Below are positions 42,391 to 51,863 of a stretch of 64,000 nt of DNA, in pieces. Position 1 is the stretch's first letter, and each line of letters begins with the position of its first letter. Source of the DNA: Paenibacillus bouchesdurhonensis (lineage in GTDB: Bacteria > Bacillota > Bacilli > Paenibacillales > Paenibacillaceae); the NCBI RefSeq assembly GCF_900155685.1, contig NZ_LT732548.1, positions 3,849,048-3,913,047 on the forward strand, written 5' to 3'. A program made the translations under genes and the position numbers. The notes beneath the pieces were generated by a model. It worked only from the letters and a program-made list of their open reading frames with translations. It was not told the origin of the DNA and made no database searches.

Positions 42391-42432
42391 AAAGAGATTT
42401 TAGCTCTTTCGCACATGAGCTAAAATCTCTTT
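42391..42432. terminator. Bidirectional terminator
   Basis: AAAGAGATTTTAGCTC and GAGCTAAAATCTCTTT form a perfect 16-base stem. It lies between the kinase-like gene and the convergent arsB. Confidence 0.8.
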
Positions 42433-42466
42433 CTCTCTCTGTTTCATTCCCTCCTTTTTCGCAAAA

Positions 42467-43762
42467 TTAAAGTATGGTTAACCAAATATATAATCCTAAG
42501 AGGGTTATAAATAAAGTTGGAATTGTTAGGATAATCCCCGTCTTGAAATACGTACCCCAGTTGATTTTCACACCCTTTGTGGACAGCACATGAAGCCATA
42601 GCAGGGTTGCCAATGAACCAATCGGTGTTATTTTAGGGCCTAAATCGGAGCCGATGACATTCGCATAAATTAATGCCTCTCTAATAACCGCTGATGTATT
42701 TGTAGCCTCGATGGCTAGTGCATCAATCATGACTGTCGGCATATTGTTCATCATGGATGAGATCAGGGCAGCAATGAAACCCATCCCCATCGTTGCGGCA
42801 AACAAGCCTTGATCGGCAATTTTTTGAATAATGCTGGCAAGAGCATCGGTCAGCCCCACATTCCGCAAGCCATATACGACGACATACATGCCTATGGAGA
42901 ATAATACGATAGACCACGGGGCGCCTTTCAGCACTTCCTTCGTTTGTACGGTTGGACTTCTCCTTGACAGCAGCATAAATATTATCGCTATAACTCCCGC
43001 CACAATAGACACGGGGATCCCTATAAACTCACACATAAAATAACCTATGAATAGAGCGCCCAGCACCAGCCAAGAAGCACGAAACATTCTCGGATCTTGG
43101 ATTGCAGTTGACGGCGGTTTAAGCTGTTTATCATCAAACTTCCTCGGTATGCTTTTACGGAAGAACAAGTACAGCACAAGAATGCTAGACAATAAAGAAA
43201 ATATATTGGGAACGATCATGCGGCTGGCGTATTGGATGAAGGTAATCCCAAAGAAATCTGCCGATACGATGTTCACCAGGTTACTGACAACAAGCGGAAG
43301 CGAAGTCGTATCTGCAATAAAGCCGCTCGCGATGATGAAAGGAAATACCTTCTTCTCATCGAATTGCAGGGCTCGAACCATGGCTAGTACAATCGGCGTC
43401 AGGATCAGGGCTGCACCGTCATTCGCAAAGAATGCAGCAACTACAGCACCGAGTACAGATACATAAACAAACATGCGTATACCGCTTCCTTGTGCCGCAC
43501 TAGCCATATGTAATGCAGCCCATTCGAAGAAACCAATCCTGTCCAAAATCAATGAAATGATAATAATCGCAATAAAGGCCAACGTAGCATTCCAGACAAT
43601 TTGGGTCACATCCCATACATCCTGAAAATCAACAACTCCAACGAGAAGTGCTACGACTGCCCCTCCGCAAGCTGACCACCCTATCGATAGATTTCTAGGT
43701 TGCCAAATAATTAAAACTAATGTAACAATAAAAATTAAGCTGGCTAGAACTACGGATGACAA
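42467..43762 (-). CDS. arsB: ArsB/NhaD-type transporter, probable arsenite efflux
   Basis: 431-residue permease of the ion transporter superfamily with about 11 hydrophobic segments. IIIISLILDRIGFFEWAALH near residue 67, AAFFANDGAALILTPIVLAM near 110 and SSMMNNMPTVMIDALAIEA near 333 match ArsB-type arsenite pumps. It lies downstream of an ArsR-type regulator whose motif suggests arsenic or another soft metal. TTG 43762 was chosen because GGGAGG lies upstream. Other anions remain possible. Confidence 0.82.
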   Translation of the reverse strand: MSSVVLASLIFIVTLVLIIWQPRNLSIGWSACGGAVVALLVGVVDFQDVWDVTQIVWNATLAFIAIIIISLILDRIGFFEWAALHMASAAQGSGIRMFVYVSVLGAVVAAFFANDGAALILTPIVLAMVRALQFDEKKVFPFIIASGFIADTTSLPLVVSNLVNIVSADFFGITFIQYASRMIVPNIFSLLSSILVLYLFFRKSIPRKFDDKQLKPPSTAIQDPRMFRASWLVLGALFIGYFMCEFIGIPVSIVAGVIAIIFMLLSRRSPTVQTKEVLKGAPWSIVLFSIGMYVVVYGLRNVGLTDALASIIQKIADQGLFAATMGMGFIAALISSMMNNMPTVMIDALAIEATNTSAVIREALIYANVIGSDLGPKITPIGSLATLLWLHVLSTKGVKINWGTYFKTGIILTIPTLFITLLGLYIWLTIL

Positions 43763-43814
43763 AGTACAACCTCCCAATGAGCAAGCAAGAATTAAAAGAA
43801 TTGCTATATAATTA

Positions 43815-43826
43815 TATGCTTATATA
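43815..43826. promoter_or_regulatory. Shared 12-mer upstream of arsB
   Basis: TATGCTTATATA occurs here, 53 bases before the arsB start, and again inside the dyad upstream of arsR (44253-44264). It may be a second ArsR site. Confidence 0.4.
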
Positions 43827-43871
43827 AAGGATTAAAAAGTGTAAGTATCGCATTTCTATACTTAAATATCT

Positions 43872-44195
43872 CTATTCACAGACGCAATTGATCTCTTTAT
43901 TCAACGCTGAAAGAATCTCCTTGGAGCTTGGCATTTCCTTTAGCACGTTATTAATATACGGCTTATCCTCTACATTCAAGGAATAATAAACCCATTGGCC
44001 GCGCCGCTCCTCATTTACAATCCCCTGCGTTTTTAACTTTCTTAAGTGCTGGCTGATAGCCGGTTGGGACATATCAAAAATATCGACAAACTCGCAAACG
44101 CACCATTCTCTCTCCTTAAGGAGTGTTAGCATGGTAAGTCTAGTTTTATCACCAAGTAGTTTGAGTTTATCGGCAGCATCAATCAATTTCTCCAT
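43872..44195 (-). CDS. arsR: ArsR-family metal-responsive repressor
   Basis: 107-residue winged-helix repressor. The recognition region is FDMSQPAISQHLRKLKTQGI near residue 40, followed by the wing RRGQWVYYSLN. WCVCEFVDIF near residue 32 is the CVCE-type site of As/Sb sensors; a second CVCE ends the protein. It would leave DNA when metal binds. AAAGGGACGGG precedes ATG 44195. It lies 109 bases upstream of arsB on the same strand; both genes have the same 12-mer in front. Confidence 0.9.
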   Translation of the reverse strand: MEKLIDAADKLKLLGDKTRLTMLTLLKEREWCVCEFVDIFDMSQPAISQHLRKLKTQGIVNEERRGQWVYYSLNVEDKPYINNVLKEMPSSKEILSALNKEINCVCE

Positions 44196-44232
44196 TAGAT
44201 CCCGTCCCTTTCTTTAGAATATTAAAACAATA

Positions 44233-44266
44233 AATATATAAGTATATAACATTATGCTTATATATT
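44233..44266. promoter_or_regulatory. ArsR operator dyad
   Basis: AATATATAAG and CTTATATATT are perfect ten-base arms around 14 bases, 38 bases upstream of arsR. ArsR-family proteins bind such AT-rich dyads. Confidence 0.55.
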
Positions 44267-44364
44267 ATTTAAAGTTTCGCACAATTTCAAGTGTCTTTAT
44301 CCCAAGCACTTAATTAGAAATTGGGCATATGATGGGTAATAAAACTTTTGGAGGGCTTCTCAAA

Positions 44365-44964
44365 ATGCGTTATTCATCTGGTTCTTATCCTCGCTCAGTG
44401 TATCCTTATCCAATGTATGCTTATCCCCAACAACCGTTGTACCCTCATCCTTATTTCCAATATACCAACACACCTTTGTATTATTTTAATCATGTACCTA
44501 GAAACCATCAACAATGCTACGCACAGCCGTCGATGCAAACAGATTCTCGGAATGATGGAGGAAACAAAGATTACGGGCCAAATCCATTTGTAGTCAATAT
44601 TGAACAGGCTACTGAAAAAAACAACAATTACCGAACCGCTTTATGGACTGGGAATCATCTCCAATTGACCGTAATGAGCATTAATGTGGGGGATGACATC
44701 GGACTAGAGGTTCATCCAACAACCGACCAATTCATACGCATCGAAGAAGGCCAGGGCGTTGTTCAAATGGGGGACAGCAAGGATAATTTGGATTTCGTCA
44801 GAAATGTTTATGAAGACTATGCGATTGTTGTCCCTGCCGGCAAGTGGCATAATGTAAAAAATACGGGGAACAAGCCGCTCAAAGTATATGTGATTTATGC
44901 ACCGCCCGAGCACCCGCACGGTACAGTACACAAAACTAAAAAAGATGCCATGGCTTCCTCGTAG
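44365..44964 (+). CDS. Cupin protein with Tyr/Pro-rich N-terminus
   Basis: 199-residue protein. Residues 1-50 are rich in Tyr, Pro and His (SGSYPRSVYPYPMYAYPQQP), like spore-surface proteins. From residue 75 a cupin fold follows, with LTVMSINVGDDIGLEVHPTT, FIRIEEGQGVVQMG and the second motif AIVVPAGKWHNVKNTGNKPL. Metal ligands appear to be His and Glu/His of these motifs. ATG 44365 is set by GGAGGG nine bases upstream. Single gene ending in a strong terminator. A spore coat or crust role is inferred. Confidence 0.8.
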   Translation: MRYSSGSYPRSVYPYPMYAYPQQPLYPHPYFQYTNTPLYYFNHVPRNHQQCYAQPSMQTDSRNDGGNKDYGPNPFVVNIEQATEKNNNYRTALWTGNHLQLTVMSINVGDDIGLEVHPTTDQFIRIEEGQGVVQMGDSKDNLDFVRNVYEDYAIVVPAGKWHNVKNTGNKPLKVYVIYAPPEHPHGTVHKTKKDAMASS

Positions 44965-45057
44965 AAGAAATCTGCGCCTTTGTACCGTTCCATCTACATC
45001 AGTGCTATTCGTAATTTCGCCGTTGAAGTCAAATCCAAGTGAGACAATATTGATTAA

Positions 45058-45105
45058 GGTTTGCTTCGGAAGCCTAGTGATCAGGCTTCGAAGCAAACCC
45101 TTTTT
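45058..45105 (+). terminator. Terminator of the cupin gene
   Basis: GGTTTGCTTCGGAAGCCT pairs with AGGCTTCGAAGCAAACC, followed by CTTTTTT. Confidence 0.9.
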
Positions 45106-45140
45106 TAGATGCTGCGGCAATGTAATCGTGAAGATCAAAC

Positions 45141-46925
45141 TTAGTTTCTCACCTCAGGCAGCGGCAAGAACAGAAACGTAAATGGCAAATTGCTGCCTGC
45201 TGCAGGGGTAATCCATAACTCTACTTTTTCTTCTTGATCACCTGTTCGATAGAGGACACTGGTGCTGTCCTTAGTAGAACCAATGTGCTTAATATGAACG
45301 ACATCGTTATTCACTCTCGCTGCACCAGAGTAAAGCCCGCCGCGCGGGTTGAAGGTAATCAGCGTATTCGGGGCGACACGGTTAAGAACGATATAATATA
45401 GCACGCCGTAATTGCCGGAGTTCGTAGCGTCGGTCAGCTTAATCCCATCTATTCCTCTTTGAAAAGGATCGGTGGTATTGTCGGTTAGCGGCAGCCGCTC
45501 CGGCTTTGTCCCTACCAGCTCGTTATATTCGAATATGCGGGCCGAATCCTTGAAAGTACCGCGTATGATCGATTCCTGCGGATCAAGATGGGGCAGGTTG
45601 TAGAGCGCCTCCAATGGATCATGGTTTGCCTTGACGATCAGCACCGTATATTGAATGGGGCCATTGCTTACAAGATCGGCATTCAGTGTCACGACATCGC
45701 CGTTTGGCACGGCGAATGTACTCAGCTCCGCAAATATGAGCTTTTTTTCTCCCGGCGCAAAGGTCATGCTCTGGCTGGCATTGCCGCTAATCATCGTTTC
45801 GAAATATCTTGCTGCGGCCAACCTTCCCGCCACTTCAGGATAATTGCTAGGGCCGGCAAAGCCTAAACCGCCTATGTTGACGCTCGCAGGAGACTCGCCT
45901 TTGTTCTCGGCAACGACATAGAATTTCGCTTTTTCTCCAAGGTTGTTCTTATGATGAATCATAAATAGCGTAGTCCCTTCGATCATGTCTTGATATAGGA
46001 TACCCTCACGATTTACTGTCTCTGGGCCGCTTGCGCGAAACAAAGTATACGGCTCTGTCCGGTATGTATAGGGCAAGGCATCGAAGGACAGCACGGAGTT
46101 TCCCTCAATCTCAAAATTACTGCCTATTGGCGTGAACAAGCGATCAAACTCTTCCTTCGTATACAGCTGCTCTGCAGTAATCTCAATCTGCTGCTTGTAA
46201 GTGGAGGTTAAGCCATGTTTGTCGGTCACTTGCAGAGTCACCTCGACTACGCCAGGCTCAAAGAAGGCAGGCAGATTATTATCCCATTTACGTTCAACGA
46301 TAGCCTCCTCATCATCCGTACTCTGATCGTCGTATCGAATGAATTCTCCCATGCGGTATTTATGCTTGTCCGTTGCAAATAAGGCTACAGGAGGTTCATT
46401 TTTGCGCTCCGGCTCTGGTTCAGCTTCGGGATCAGATGCGGTCGCGTCAGGGAGCTCAAGAGTTGCTTTGCTTCCCTCCAACGTAATCTTGATCCCGTAT
46501 ATTGCCGAGAAGGATCGCAGCGGAAGCATGAGTACACCTTCATCCATATATGGAGTACCATTCATTGAATACGAGACGCCGTTCACGGTATACGTATTAC
46601 GATTTGCTTTGAATCTTGCTTCCGATGCATCGCCGCTGCTGACCAGCGCTTCATTCGTATTTTCGTCATATTCGACTTTGTAGCCTAAACGATCCGCTAT
46701 CGAGCGTAAGCTGACATACGTTACGCCCTGCTTTACCGTTGCGTTGCGAATGGCAGTATACTCCACGCCGCTTTGCTCCATTTTTCGGCTATTTAGATAT
46801 AAGACCAGTGAACCCGTGTTTCCATCCGGCATCTCATTCGCAAAAGCCGCAGAGCCAGGCATAACAAATGCCGCTTGGAAGGCGGCAATGCTTACAGCTA
46901 GAATTGCTTTCTTAATCTTCATCAT
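45141..46925 (-). CDS. Secreted stalk-domain protein (copper amine oxidase N-terminal type)
   Basis: 594-residue exported protein. Signal peptide residues 1-29; then a stalk domain of the copper amine oxidase N-terminal type, with VKQGVTYVSLRSIADRLGYK near 62 and MDEGVLMLPLRSFSAIYGIK near 125. A PKD-like domain follows (YRMGEFIRYDDQSTDDEEAI, VTLQVTDKHGLTS), and the C-terminal half consists of beta-rich repeats without a recognised name. ATG 46925 is set by AAAGGAG. It closes an operon with a DUF2304 protein and two glycosyltransferases, so it may be a surface glycoprotein made with them. Confidence 0.83.
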   Translation of the reverse strand: MMKIKKAILAVSIAAFQAAFVMPGSAAFANEMPDGNTGSLVLYLNSRKMEQSGVEYTAIRNATVKQGVTYVSLRSIADRLGYKVEYDENTNEALVSSGDASEARFKANRNTYTVNGVSYSMNGTPYMDEGVLMLPLRSFSAIYGIKITLEGSKATLELPDATASDPEAEPEPERKNEPPVALFATDKHKYRMGEFIRYDDQSTDDEEAIVERKWDNNLPAFFEPGVVEVTLQVTDKHGLTSTYKQQIEITAEQLYTKEEFDRLFTPIGSNFEIEGNSVLSFDALPYTYRTEPYTLFRASGPETVNREGILYQDMIEGTTLFMIHHKNNLGEKAKFYVVAENKGESPASVNIGGLGFAGPSNYPEVAGRLAAARYFETMISGNASQSMTFAPGEKKLIFAELSTFAVPNGDVVTLNADLVSNGPIQYTVLIVKANHDPLEALYNLPHLDPQESIIRGTFKDSARIFEYNELVGTKPERLPLTDNTTDPFQRGIDGIKLTDATNSGNYGVLYYIVLNRVAPNTLITFNPRGGLYSGAARVNNDVVHIKHIGSTKDSTSVLYRTGDQEEKVELWITPAAGSNLPFTFLFLPLPEVRN

Positions 46926-46947
46926 CGTATAAACTCCTTTGCACTTT

Positions 46948-47349
46948 TCAATCATACGCTTGCTGTCCTCCTGTTCGTGCCTCCTTCTCGGGCTGCTCGT
47001 TCTGCTTCATCAAGGCCTGGATTTTACGCTCATGCAGGGCAAGGGTCTGGATCAATTCCACATTGCGCTGGGCAAGTGAGGATACAGTCATCGTAAGATG
47101 CAGCAGAATAAATAAAATCCCGACCACGCTAAGCAAATATAGCAGCGATGGGGCATAATCAATGCGGATCAGTCTTGCCAAATCATCCAGGATGGATGGA
47201 AACAACGTCAAAATCATCATCATGGCGCTAAGTGTCAGCCACAGCAGTGCGTACTGCTCCTTCAGCTTTTGATTGCGAATGAGATAAAGGATCGTCGCGG
47301 CAAAGCTAAGGCTAATTAAGAAGCTGAACAAATAAATATCAGGTTTCAT
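46948..47349 (-). CDS. DUF2304 membrane protein
   Basis: 133-residue protein with three hydrophobic segments (near residues 5-22, 35-52 and 68-88) and a charged coiled-coil tail. The pattern NQKLKEQYALLWLTLSAMMM is typical of DUF2304, a family found beside DPM-type glycosyltransferases. Here it overlaps the GT2 gene by 11 bases. It may help the transferase work at the membrane; no direct function is known. Confidence 0.83.
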   Translation of the reverse strand: MKPDIYLFSFLISLSFAATILYLIRNQKLKEQYALLWLTLSAMMMILTLFPSILDDLARLIRIDYAPSLLYLLSVVGILFILLHLTMTVSSLAQRNVELIQTLALHERKIQALMKQNEQPEKEARTGGQQAYD

Positions 47350-48091
47350 GACGCATTTCCCACACTTTCTTTTTCCTTGTCTTCATCATAAGAATGGCTA
47401 AAATCACCTTGCACATATAGTAAATCGATTGAAGAGGCGAGATGCTGGATACGCCCCCTTGCCGCTCTTTCATCACTACAGGAATTTCTTGAAATGACAA
47501 CTGGTAATTATCGAGCAGCACAAGAGCCTCGACCTCTGGATAATCTGTAGGGTACTCCTGCGCAAACAAAGCAATCGCCCTGCGGTTGCATAATCGGTAG
47601 CCCGAGGTAGGGTCGGTAATTCGTTTACCGGTCAATCGTGTAACCAGACCAACAAGCAGATCAATGCCCAGCTTTCTAGCGAACGTGGATTGAAATCCCT
47701 CTTTCTCGATAAAGCGGGAGCCTACGACCATATCCGTGCCATTCTCTTGCATGCAGCACAGCAGCTTATCAAGATCAGCGGGATTATGCTGGCCGTCGCC
47801 GTCAATCTGGACAGCATAGTCGTAACCGTTCTCTGAAGCATATCGATAACCAGTCTGTACCGCGCCTCCGATCCCAAGGTTGCTGCAGAGGTGAAGCACC
47901 GCTGCTCCGGCATTCTCAGCAAGCAGCCCTGTATTATCCGTTGAACCATCATTGACGACTAGAATGTCTGCATAAGGTGCGTATTTCTGCAGCGAAGCAA
48001 TTACTTGCTCAATGCCTTCCTCCTCATTGTAGGCAGGTACGATGGCTAGAATCTTGTCATGATTGAGGTGATGATGGCGATGGTGAAGCAT
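47339..48091 (-). CDS. GT2-family glycosyltransferase (dolichol-phosphate mannose synthase-like)
   Basis: 250-residue GT-A enzyme: ILAIVPAYNEEEGIEQVIAS near residue 14, the nucleotide site ILVVNDGSTDNTGLLAENAG, and DYAVQIDGDGQHNPADLDKL with the DxD metal motif near residue 97. The C-terminus has SYRLCNRRAIALFAQ-like acceptor features. It probably charges an undecaprenyl-phosphate carrier with one sugar for the GT39 protein. ATG 48091 is set by AAAGGAGCG. It overlaps the upstream gene by 35 bases. Confidence 0.88.
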   Translation of the reverse strand: MLHHRHHHLNHDKILAIVPAYNEEEGIEQVIASLQKYAPYADILVVNDGSTDNTGLLAENAGAAVLHLCSNLGIGGAVQTGYRYASENGYDYAVQIDGDGQHNPADLDKLLCCMQENGTDMVVGSRFIEKEGFQSTFARKLGIDLLVGLVTRLTGKRITDPTSGYRLCNRRAIALFAQEYPTDYPEVEALVLLDNYQLSFQEIPVVMKERQGGVSSISPLQSIYYMCKVILAILMMKTRKKKVWEMRHET

Positions 48092-49349
48092 CGTTTACGC
48101 TCCTTTCTGTACTTAAGACAGTATGTTGTTTGACGGGCAGACATTTACGGATCATGGCGACGCCAACGATGCTGGCCACGATGATCATGAATGGCATGAC
48201 CGTATAGTTGTATCGATATTCCGGCACGAAAACGAGCCTGACCAGCGACATCGTCACAAGAATAATGGCAAGGATCACTGCAGGCTGCCTCCACTTTCTC
48301 GCAAATACGAAGAGCGAGACGAAAGCAGAGAACACAAGCCCGCGATGCAGCCAGTTCAGCCAGCTCCACGGTAAAATCGGAATCACCGGGTATAGCGGCT
48401 CGTGACCGCTGCCAAAGTACATTTTGGAGTACGTATGTTTAAGCTTGCCGTACGTATACCATTTGACGAATTCCCATGTATGCTCCGTAAAGCCGATTTT
48501 CAATCGTTCCTTGGCAATTTCCATTTGCGTCTTCCCTCGGCGATCTACCAATCCATCATCATAGTTCTTGTCTGGGTAGGTACCTGCCTGAAAAGGATTC
48601 ACTTGAGTAGAGGCGACTACGAATTCATTCAGCGTGATTATATTCCGCACCACCCATGGAGATAGCACCACGGCGGTTCCGATGACGGTAAACAAAAATA
48701 GTTTTAAGGTCGTTCGTTTTTCTTTCTTCCAAAAATAATGAAAAGCATAGATTGGAAACAGGAGAATCAAAAATTCAGGCCGGATCAGCACGAGAAGTCC
48801 CATAACGGCTCCGCCCAGCAAAGCATAGGCAGATGTCTTTTTTTCAAATACAATGAGTTGCAGATAAACGTAGGCCATAAAGAACAATGTCGCCAAGGTT
48901 TCGGTGAGAATGCTACCATTGCTCCATACAAATGGCGGATATATGGCTCCAATAAGTAAGGCTACGATGCCGACGGTTCGTCCGCCAAGCCTTTTGGCGA
49001 TAGCATAGATCAGCCAAAGCGTAAGGAGGCTCATCACGACCTGGGCATACCGGATCGCTGGAAAAGGATCATGATGCTGATAATCGGCCAGCTTGTAGAT
49101 CGCCGCCATGAATAACGGGTATCCCGGCGTAACCTGTGCATTCGGCTCTGTATCTTTGTAGGCATAAATCCCTGTCTCCAGCAGCTGCCTCACCATCTCG
49201 TCGTAATAAATGGAATCATGGGATACTTTGTGATTGACAGATGTGAGAAAATCTATTCTCAGAAAGGCTGCTAAGACGAAGATAAGTACACTGAGTATAA
49301 TAGCGAGCCTCGGTTTAGGCAGATGAGAACGTACTGCTCTATTCAACAT
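48057..49349 (-). CDS. GT39-type membrane glycosyltransferase (ArnT/PMT-like)
   Basis: 430-residue membrane protein with about 10 hydrophobic segments. The first external loop contains VSHDSIYYDEMVRQLLETGI, with the Asp/Glu pair of GT-C enzymes, and NAQVTPGYPLFMAAIYKLAD. Such enzymes take sugar from a lipid carrier and attach it to surface molecules. AAAGGAG precedes ATG 49349. It is first in the operon GT39-GT2-DUF2304-stalk protein, a likely protein- or polymer-glycosylation unit (inference). Confidence 0.85.
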   Translation of the reverse strand: MLNRAVRSHLPKPRLAIILSVLIFVLAAFLRIDFLTSVNHKVSHDSIYYDEMVRQLLETGIYAYKDTEPNAQVTPGYPLFMAAIYKLADYQHHDPFPAIRYAQVVMSLLTLWLIYAIAKRLGGRTVGIVALLIGAIYPPFVWSNGSILTETLATLFFMAYVYLQLIVFEKKTSAYALLGGAVMGLLVLIRPEFLILLFPIYAFHYFWKKEKRTTLKLFLFTVIGTAVVLSPWVVRNIITLNEFVVASTQVNPFQAGTYPDKNYDDGLVDRRGKTQMEIAKERLKIGFTEHTWEFVKWYTYGKLKHTYSKMYFGSGHEPLYPVIPILPWSWLNWLHRGLVFSAFVSLFVFARKWRQPAVILAIILVTMSLVRLVFVPEYRYNYTVMPFMIIVASIVGVAMIRKCLPVKQHTVLSTERSVNDASPSPSSPQS

Positions 49350-49495
49350 GGTGCGACTCCTTTCGTGTCAGACAGTCTTGAAGTGAGGATTGACTTCTAT
49401 AACCGTATAATAGATTTCTTAATAAATGGCATCGGAATCCTTAACAAATCCTTAATTAAAACGGTGCAACTGCTTATCATTTAAAGGGATAAAAA

Positions 49496-49526
49496 TAACA
49501 AAAAATCCCTTCACGGTTGTGAAGGG
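49496..49526 (-). terminator. Terminator of the VanRS-like operon
   Basis: CCCTTCAC and GTGAAGGG form a stem with a GGTT loop; the minus strand continues ATTTTTTGTT. It lies 14 bases past the kinase stop. Confidence 0.85.
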
Positions 49527-49539
49527 TGGAGAATTCGCA

Positions 49540-50766
49540 TTATTGGGTTATTGGAAGTATCGTTTCAAAACAGGTCTGCCGTTCGCTGCTGCTCGCGGAA
49601 ATGGTGCCGCCGTGAACCTCGATGATGCTTTTCGTAATGGCAAGCCCAAGTCCCGTTCCACCCCCGGTCTGCTTGGATCTGGACTTATCGGCACGATAAA
49701 ATCGGTCGAAAATAAACGGCAGATCACGTTCTGGGATAGGCTCGCCATAATTCACGATCTGAATGACGGCCTTGTCATCCCGTTCCTGAATGTAAATATC
49801 GATTCGTTTGCCGTCACTTCCATAACGAATCGCATTGGAGATTAAGTTCTCGTAAGCGCGAACGAGATGATCTCCATCGGCTTTTATAATGACGGGATAC
49901 TCAGGTGCATGGACACGGCAGGATACACCTGCGCTCTCCAAATTAGGCACAAACTCCTCGGCAAGCTGCCGGAAAAAGTCACTCATGTCGATCCGCTTCA
50001 GATCCAGCGGCATATCGTTATTAATGCGTGTATATTCGAATAGATCATCGATGAGATTTTTTAACGTCACGGACTTTTCATAGGCAATGCCGATATAGTA
50101 GCGAAGCTCGACCTCATCGAAATAGCGGTCTTTCTCGATCAGCTCTAAAAAGCCCAGAATCGATGTCAGCGGAGTTCTCAGATCGTGCGATACCCCGGTG
50201 ATCAGGTCATTCTTCGTCTTCTCCGCTTTCCGCTCCTCCTGTATGGAGTGGTGCAATTGCGCGCTCATTTCGTTAATACTCTTAGCAATCTCGCCCAGAT
50301 CATGATCCGGCTTGACCGGGATATCGTACTGGAAATGTCCTTTGGCAATTTCCTGAAGTCCATGGTTGATTTCCCGCAAATAGTCGTTCAGCTCTTCGGC
50401 GACGCGATTTGCGTGGGAAGCGATCAGACCAAGTTCATTCGGGGATTGCACCGGTGCCGGTTTATGGAACTTGCCGTTCTCCATAAGCTGCAGAATAGCC
50501 GCAATTTCACCGGCGTATCGAACCAATGGTCTGCTTAAGATGTAATAGAAAAATAAATATAAAGCAGCCCCCGATACGATCATGACAGGCATGGAGCCAA
50601 CATGGTTAATGATCCATACGAGCACAGTATTGATCTTATTGAATTGCAAAATGTAATTTGCCAGCAAGTTGCCAAGCAGCACGACTAGCGCGGTCAGCAG
50701 GCTGCTTATAATATGGATCAGCAAAAATCTCCATCTGAGGGAATCGAACAATCTGATACGGATCAT
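49540..50766 (-). CDS. VanS-like sensor histidine kinase
   Basis: 408-residue kinase with membrane helices near residues 15-38 and 50-72, HAMP near 75-130, HisKA with LITGVSHDLRTPLTSILGFL (His near 194) and HATPase with ENLISNAIRYGSDGK and the closing KQTGGGTGLGLAITKSII. It has only a short external part, like kinases that sense membrane or wall stress. It lies one base after the regulator stop. Confidence 0.92.
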   Translation of the reverse strand: MIRIRLFDSLRWRFLLIHIISSLLTALVVLLGNLLANYILQFNKINTVLVWIINHVGSMPVMIVSGAALYLFFYYILSRPLVRYAGEIAAILQLMENGKFHKPAPVQSPNELGLIASHANRVAEELNDYLREINHGLQEIAKGHFQYDIPVKPDHDLGEIAKSINEMSAQLHHSIQEERKAEKTKNDLITGVSHDLRTPLTSILGFLELIEKDRYFDEVELRYYIGIAYEKSVTLKNLIDDLFEYTRINNDMPLDLKRIDMSDFFRQLAEEFVPNLESAGVSCRVHAPEYPVIIKADGDHLVRAYENLISNAIRYGSDGKRIDIYIQERDDKAVIQIVNYGEPIPERDLPFIFDRFYRADKSRSKQTGGGTGLGLAITKSIIEVHGGTISASSSERQTCFETILPITQ

Positions 50767-50767
50767 G

Positions 50768-51478
50768 TTACAACTCCTTTGATGACTTCATTTTATAACC
50801 GATGCCCCATACGGTTTTTATAAAGCGCGGATTTTGCTTATCCTTTTCGATCTTTTCACGAATTTTCCGAATATGAACCATCACTGTATTTTTGGAATCC
50901 ATGAACGGTTCATTCCATACCTGCTGATAGATTTTGTCCATACTAAGCACGATTCCCTGATTCACCGCAAGCATCTCCAATATCGCAAATTCGCGGGGAG
51001 TCAGTTTAACCTCCTGATCTTCTACGGTTACGGTATGAGTCGCGGTATTGATCACCAGCTCATCGATGACGATTTCGTGATCGCTGTTGTTCGGTTCTTG
51101 AGGATTCAATTGCTTATATCTCCGAAGCTGAGACTTGACGCGGGCAACCAATACCAACGGATTAAACGGCTTTGTCACGTAATCATCGGCTCCGATGCTG
51201 AGCCCTGCGATCTTATCGATATCCTGACTTTTCGCGGACAGCATAATGATCGGCGTGTTCTTCTGCTCTCTGATCTTCATGCAGGCCTCTATGCCATCCA
51301 TCTCAGGCATCATAATATCCAGAATAATAAGATCAATATCATGGATTTGCAAAATATAAAGAGCCTCTAGGCCGTTGGAAGCTTTATAGAGGATATATCC
51401 CTCATTCTTCAAATAAATCTCCATCAATTCAATAATTTCCTTCTCATCATCAACGAGTAGAATCGACTCTCTGGCCAT
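50768..51478 (-). CDS. VanR-like OmpR-family response regulator
   Basis: 236-residue regulator: receiver domain with ILLVDDEKEIIELMEIYLKN, phosphoacceptor Asp in IDLIILDIMMPEMDGIE near 53, Lys in DDYVTKPFNPLVLVARVK near 103, and a winged-helix output domain ending KTVWGIGYKMKSS. Its close link to the next gene and neighbouring glycosylation operon suggest cell-envelope control (inference). Confidence 0.93.
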   Translation of the reverse strand: MARESILLVDDEKEIIELMEIYLKNEGYILYKASNGLEALYILQIHDIDLIILDIMMPEMDGIEACMKIREQKNTPIIMLSAKSQDIDKIAGLSIGADDYVTKPFNPLVLVARVKSQLRRYKQLNPQEPNNSDHEIVIDELVINTATHTVTVEDQEVKLTPREFAILEMLAVNQGIVLSMDKIYQQVWNEPFMDSKNTVMVHIRKIREKIEKDKQNPRFIKTVWGIGYKMKSSKEL

Positions 51479-51696
51479 GATCTACACCTCTGCTTTACTC
51501 TATATCATTGCTACAACTCTGTTTTAAATATACCATACAAGGTAGAAATCTTGTTCAGCATGTCCAGCAGGTAAAGTCTATTTTAACCGTTATATCTTAA
51601 GATGGACGATCTCAAATCCTTAAAGTTTTCTTAAATTTTTCTGTGAGAATGCAGCGCTATTGCTTAATTCTGGCTGAATCAAAGCGGAGCTCCTGC

Positions 51697-51725
51697 TTGA
51701 GGTATAAATTAGCTTATGCTATGAT
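51697..51725 (+). promoter_or_regulatory. Promoter of the antisense RNA
   Basis: TTGAGG at 51697-51702 and TATGAT at 51720-51725 are 17 bases apart, a good vegetative promoter. The predicted start near 51732 falls at the first base of the hairpin GGAGCCGTG-CACGGCTCC. Confidence 0.65.
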
Positions 51726-51731
51726 AAAAAT

Positions 51732-51863
51732 AGTTAAGGAGCCGTGCAGCAACACGGCTCCCCGTACACTTACCGCTTTAAAGAGCGGTCGGCTGCAGGA
51801 TTTCATGCAATCGAAATAGACCGCAATCCTAATCCCTAGGGCGGTCTATTTCTTTGTGTTTTG
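51732..51863 (+). ncRNA. Candidate antitoxin antisense RNA
   Basis: About 130 bases from the promoter above to a terminator made of GAAATAGACCGC (51813-51824) and GCGGTCTATTTC (51841-51852) followed by TTTGTGTTTTG. It holds two more stems: GGAGCCGTG/CACGGCTCC (51738-51761) and CCGCTTTAAAGAGCGG. It overlaps the 3' end of the toxin message on the other strand by the stop codon and the whole 3' untranslated region, as in txpA/ratA and bsrG/SR4 of B. subtilis. The first stem, read on the minus strand, is followed by TTAACTATTTTT and would end the toxin transcript. Confidence 0.65.
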
